Source of the DNA: MFD09286-c1 sp963701015
GTDB lineage: Bacteria > Bacteroidota > Bacteroidia > Bacteroidales > DTGW01
Length of the DNA: 64,000 bases
Direction: 5' to 3'
NCBI GenBank assembly: GCA_963701015.1
Contig: OY969556.1
Span: 3,844,001-3,908,000, forward strand
The translations under genes were made by a program, and so were the position numbers. Under the pieces are notes generated by a model. It worked only from the letters and a program-made list of their open reading frames with translations. It did not search any database and was not told the origin of the DNA. Below, in pieces: positions 62,389 through 64,000 of this stretch (positions within the stretch are counted from its first letter, which is position 1; the number at the start of each line of letters is the position of its first letter).

Positions 62389-63863
62389 TTTTTAAATTTT
62401 AACGTTTTAACAATTATGGGCATCAATTTTTCTTGCTTAATAATATAAATCAGAAAAACTAAAATTAAAATATTATTAATTAGCAATTGAATAATTGAAC
62501 TATTGTGTTGTAAATAATGAATAGGAATAAAAATTAATAAAGTAAAGAAAAAATACTTTGCTATAACAAGTAAATTATAAGGTATTCGATAATATTTTTG
62601 CCCCAAATAAAAACAAATTATCGTCATTAAAACATAACAAATTAATCGGGCATAGGCCGAAGCCATATATCCAAATTTAGCCACAAAAAGAAAGTTAATA
62701 AGAATAGTAACAGATGAACCAATAACAATAATATAAGCGCCATACATTGTTTTACCAGAAAGCTTATACCAAATTGATAAATTAAGATAAATACCAACAA
62801 AAACATTTGATAATAATATAATCGGTACTGCCTTTAAACCTGACCAATAAGCATGGCCAATAAAATGTTTTATAATAGCCAAATTACCTAAAGTTCCCAA
62901 AAAAATAAATAAACTAAAAATTGTAAAATATTTCATTATATCCGCAAAAACAGTCTTTGAATCTTTTTCCTTTTCGTAATTAAAGAAAAAAGGTTCCGCC
63001 GCAAACCGAAACGTTTGAATAAATACAATTAAAATTACAGCAATTTTAATATTAGCAAAATAAATTCCCAATTGAGCCATATGATTAACCCCGGCAGGTA
63101 ACATATATTTTAAAAACTGGCGATCAATTGCATCATTCACACCTCCGGCTAAACCAGCAATTAAAAGAGGTAAAGCATATTTCAACATTCGTTTCATCAA
63201 CAACTTGTCAAACTGAAAACGTATATGAAAATCACTAATAAGTAAAATAAATGTAAGTAAGCTTGAAATAATATTTGCAATAAAAATATATCCAACACCA
63301 ATTTTCTTAAAGCTTAAGAAATACGGAAGATTTAGACCATGACTTTCAAGAAAAGGTAATCCTAAAATAAAAATAAGGTTTAATAGTACATTTAATCCAA
63401 CACTTGACAATTTAATAGCAGCAAATTTATAAGCCTTGTTTTCCTTTCTAAGTTTTACAAAAGGAATAGCACAAATACAATCAATACCAATAATTAAACC
63501 AAACCACCAGATATATTCTGGATGAAAAGGATATTCAAGTGAGTTGGCAATTTTTTGAGCAAATAAAATAGTAATTAATATAAAAATAGAAGATGTTACG
63601 ACTAATGAAATTAATGAAGTACTATAAACTTTATTTGCATCTTTTTCGTTTTTGCTAAACCAAAAATAAGTTGTTTCCATTCCATAAGTCAAAATAATAT
63701 TTAACAATACTACCAAACCATATAAATCAGCAACAACACCATATTGGGCAGGAGCAAAAACATGACAATACAATGGAACAAGAAAATAACTTAAAAAACG
63801 AGGAACTATACTACTTAAGCCGTATATAACTGTTTGACCGGCTAATTTTTTTATCGGGTTCAA
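62385..63863 (-). CDS. Polysaccharide/lipid-linked oligosaccharide flippase (MVF/PST type)
   Basis: A 492-residue protein with 12-14 membrane helices. The start NPIKKLAGQTVIYGLSSIVPRFLSYFLVPLY is characteristic of Bacteroidota oligosaccharide flippases, and the start codon is a TTG overlapping the upstream stop (TTGA). The family exports lipid-linked glycans such as O-antigen or lipid II. It is coupled to dut downstream and the epimerase upstream, so its substrate is not given by the context. Confidence 0.88.
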   Translation of the reverse strand: MNPIKKLAGQTVIYGLSSIVPRFLSYFLVPLYCHVFAPAQYGVVADLYGLVVLLNIILTYGMETTYFWFSKNEKDANKVYSTSLISLVVTSSIFILITILFAQKIANSLEYPFHPEYIWWFGLIIGIDCICAIPFVKLRKENKAYKFAAIKLSSVGLNVLLNLIFILGLPFLESHGLNLPYFLSFKKIGVGYIFIANIISSLLTFILLISDFHIRFQFDKLLMKRMLKYALPLLIAGLAGGVNDAIDRQFLKYMLPAGVNHMAQLGIYFANIKIAVILIVFIQTFRFAAEPFFFNYEKEKDSKTVFADIMKYFTIFSLFIFLGTLGNLAIIKHFIGHAYWSGLKAVPIILLSNVFVGIYLNLSIWYKLSGKTMYGAYIIVIGSSVTILINFLFVAKFGYMASAYARLICYVLMTIICFYLGQKYYRIPYNLLVIAKYFFFTLLIFIPIHYLQHNSSIIQLLINNILILVFLIYIIKQEKLMPIIVKTLKFKK

Positions 63864-64000
63864 TTTCTTAACAATTGGTGTTTCAATGAAAGTTCAATAG
63901 TAGGATATTTAAATATAAAACCAACATCTAACAATCTATTGGGTAATACTTTAGGCGTTTCCTTCAAAACATAATATCCTTTCCCAAAAATAACTTTTAA
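63860..64000 (-). CDS. TIGR01777 family epimerase, C-terminal fragment (runs off right edge)
   Basis: Only the last 46 residues are in the window: KVIFGKGYYVLKETPKVLPNRLLDVG, then FIFKYPTIELSLKHQLLRN and a stop. The block PxRLLDxGFxFKYPTIE is the DUF1731 end of the YfcH/TIGR01777 nucleotide-sugar-epimerase-like family. The TGA stop overlaps the flippase TTG. Confidence 0.75.
   Translation of the reverse strand, partial: LKVIFGKGYYVLKETPKVLPNRLLDVGFIFKYPTIELSLKHQLLRN

Overview
The window is an AT-rich stretch (roughly one third G+C by eye) of a bacterial chromosome from the phylum Bacteroidota. Support comes from a two-part envelope gene set typical of that phylum (SusC-like TonB receptor barrel, DUF4271, DUF4292-like lipoprotein, EnvC-like protein), the bactofilin-atpZ-atpB arrangement, a short epsilon subunit, the near absence of Shine-Dalgarno sequences, and upstream -7 motifs of the form TAnnTTTG. 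The gene content is mostly core housekeeping. I see no rRNA, tRNA, CRISPR array, prophage or intact insertion sequence. I cannot name a genus.

Layout. 1-2.5 kb: the start of a secreted protein and a frameshifted gene for an unusual protein made of about seven 70-75-residue helical repeats followed by a GH16-like domain that has lost both catalytic glutamates. 2.7-5.2 kb: a TonB-dependent outer-membrane receptor. 5.4-13.3 kb: the F1Fo ATP synthase in two convergent blocks, atpD-atpC on the plus strand and bactofilin-atpZ-(small membrane protein)-atpB-E-F-H-A-G on the minus strand, meeting at a perfect 44-nt palindrome. 13.4-16.1 kb: DUF177-rpmF-plsX-fabH (ribosomal protein and fatty-acid/phospholipid initiation) with a good promoter and a UUCG-loop terminator. 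16.4-21.5 kb: typA facing a minus-strand run dtd-mazG-DUF4271-hemD-rnpA-yidD. 21.5-31.7 kb: plus-strand genes for an AsmA-like protein, a histidine kinase, a U32-family protein, an orphan receiver, an ECF sigma/anti-sigma/outer-membrane trio, a ThiF-like enzyme and a TerC transporter. 31.6-35.5 kb: a hexuronate operon (KDPG aldolase, mannonate oxidoreductase, mannonate dehydratase, LacI regulator) with a 22-bp perfect palindrome upstream that fits a LacI-family operator. 35.6-47.2 kb: a hybrid histidine kinase, rsgA, a class IV aminotransferase, a C-terminal processing protease, polA and a SEC-C protein. 47.2-51 kb: the most accessory-looking region, with a single-chain MmeI-type restriction-modification enzyme, a small secreted basic protein and a decayed MITE-like repeat. 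51-64 kb: a polyprenyl synthase, a TauE/DUF1634 pair, a frameshifted uvrC, two perfect parS sites, mnmG, ybeY, an RsbW-like ATPase, EnvC-like, lipoprotein and TPR proteins, dut, a flippase and the end of a TIGR01777 epimerase.

How it fits together. Most transcription units are short housekeeping operons with 0-30 bp gaps or ATGA overlaps. The two parS sites beside mnmG mark a ParB-loading locus, so the right end probably lies in the origin-proximal part of the chromosome. Two genes (the repeat/GH16-like gene and uvrC) are each broken by one extra base; the uvrC case lies in a T6 homopolymer and may be a sequencing or assembly error. The observations I consider most worth following are the catalytically dead GH16-like repeat protein, the parS pair, the candidate hexuronate operator and the mosaic composition of the MmeI-like gene.
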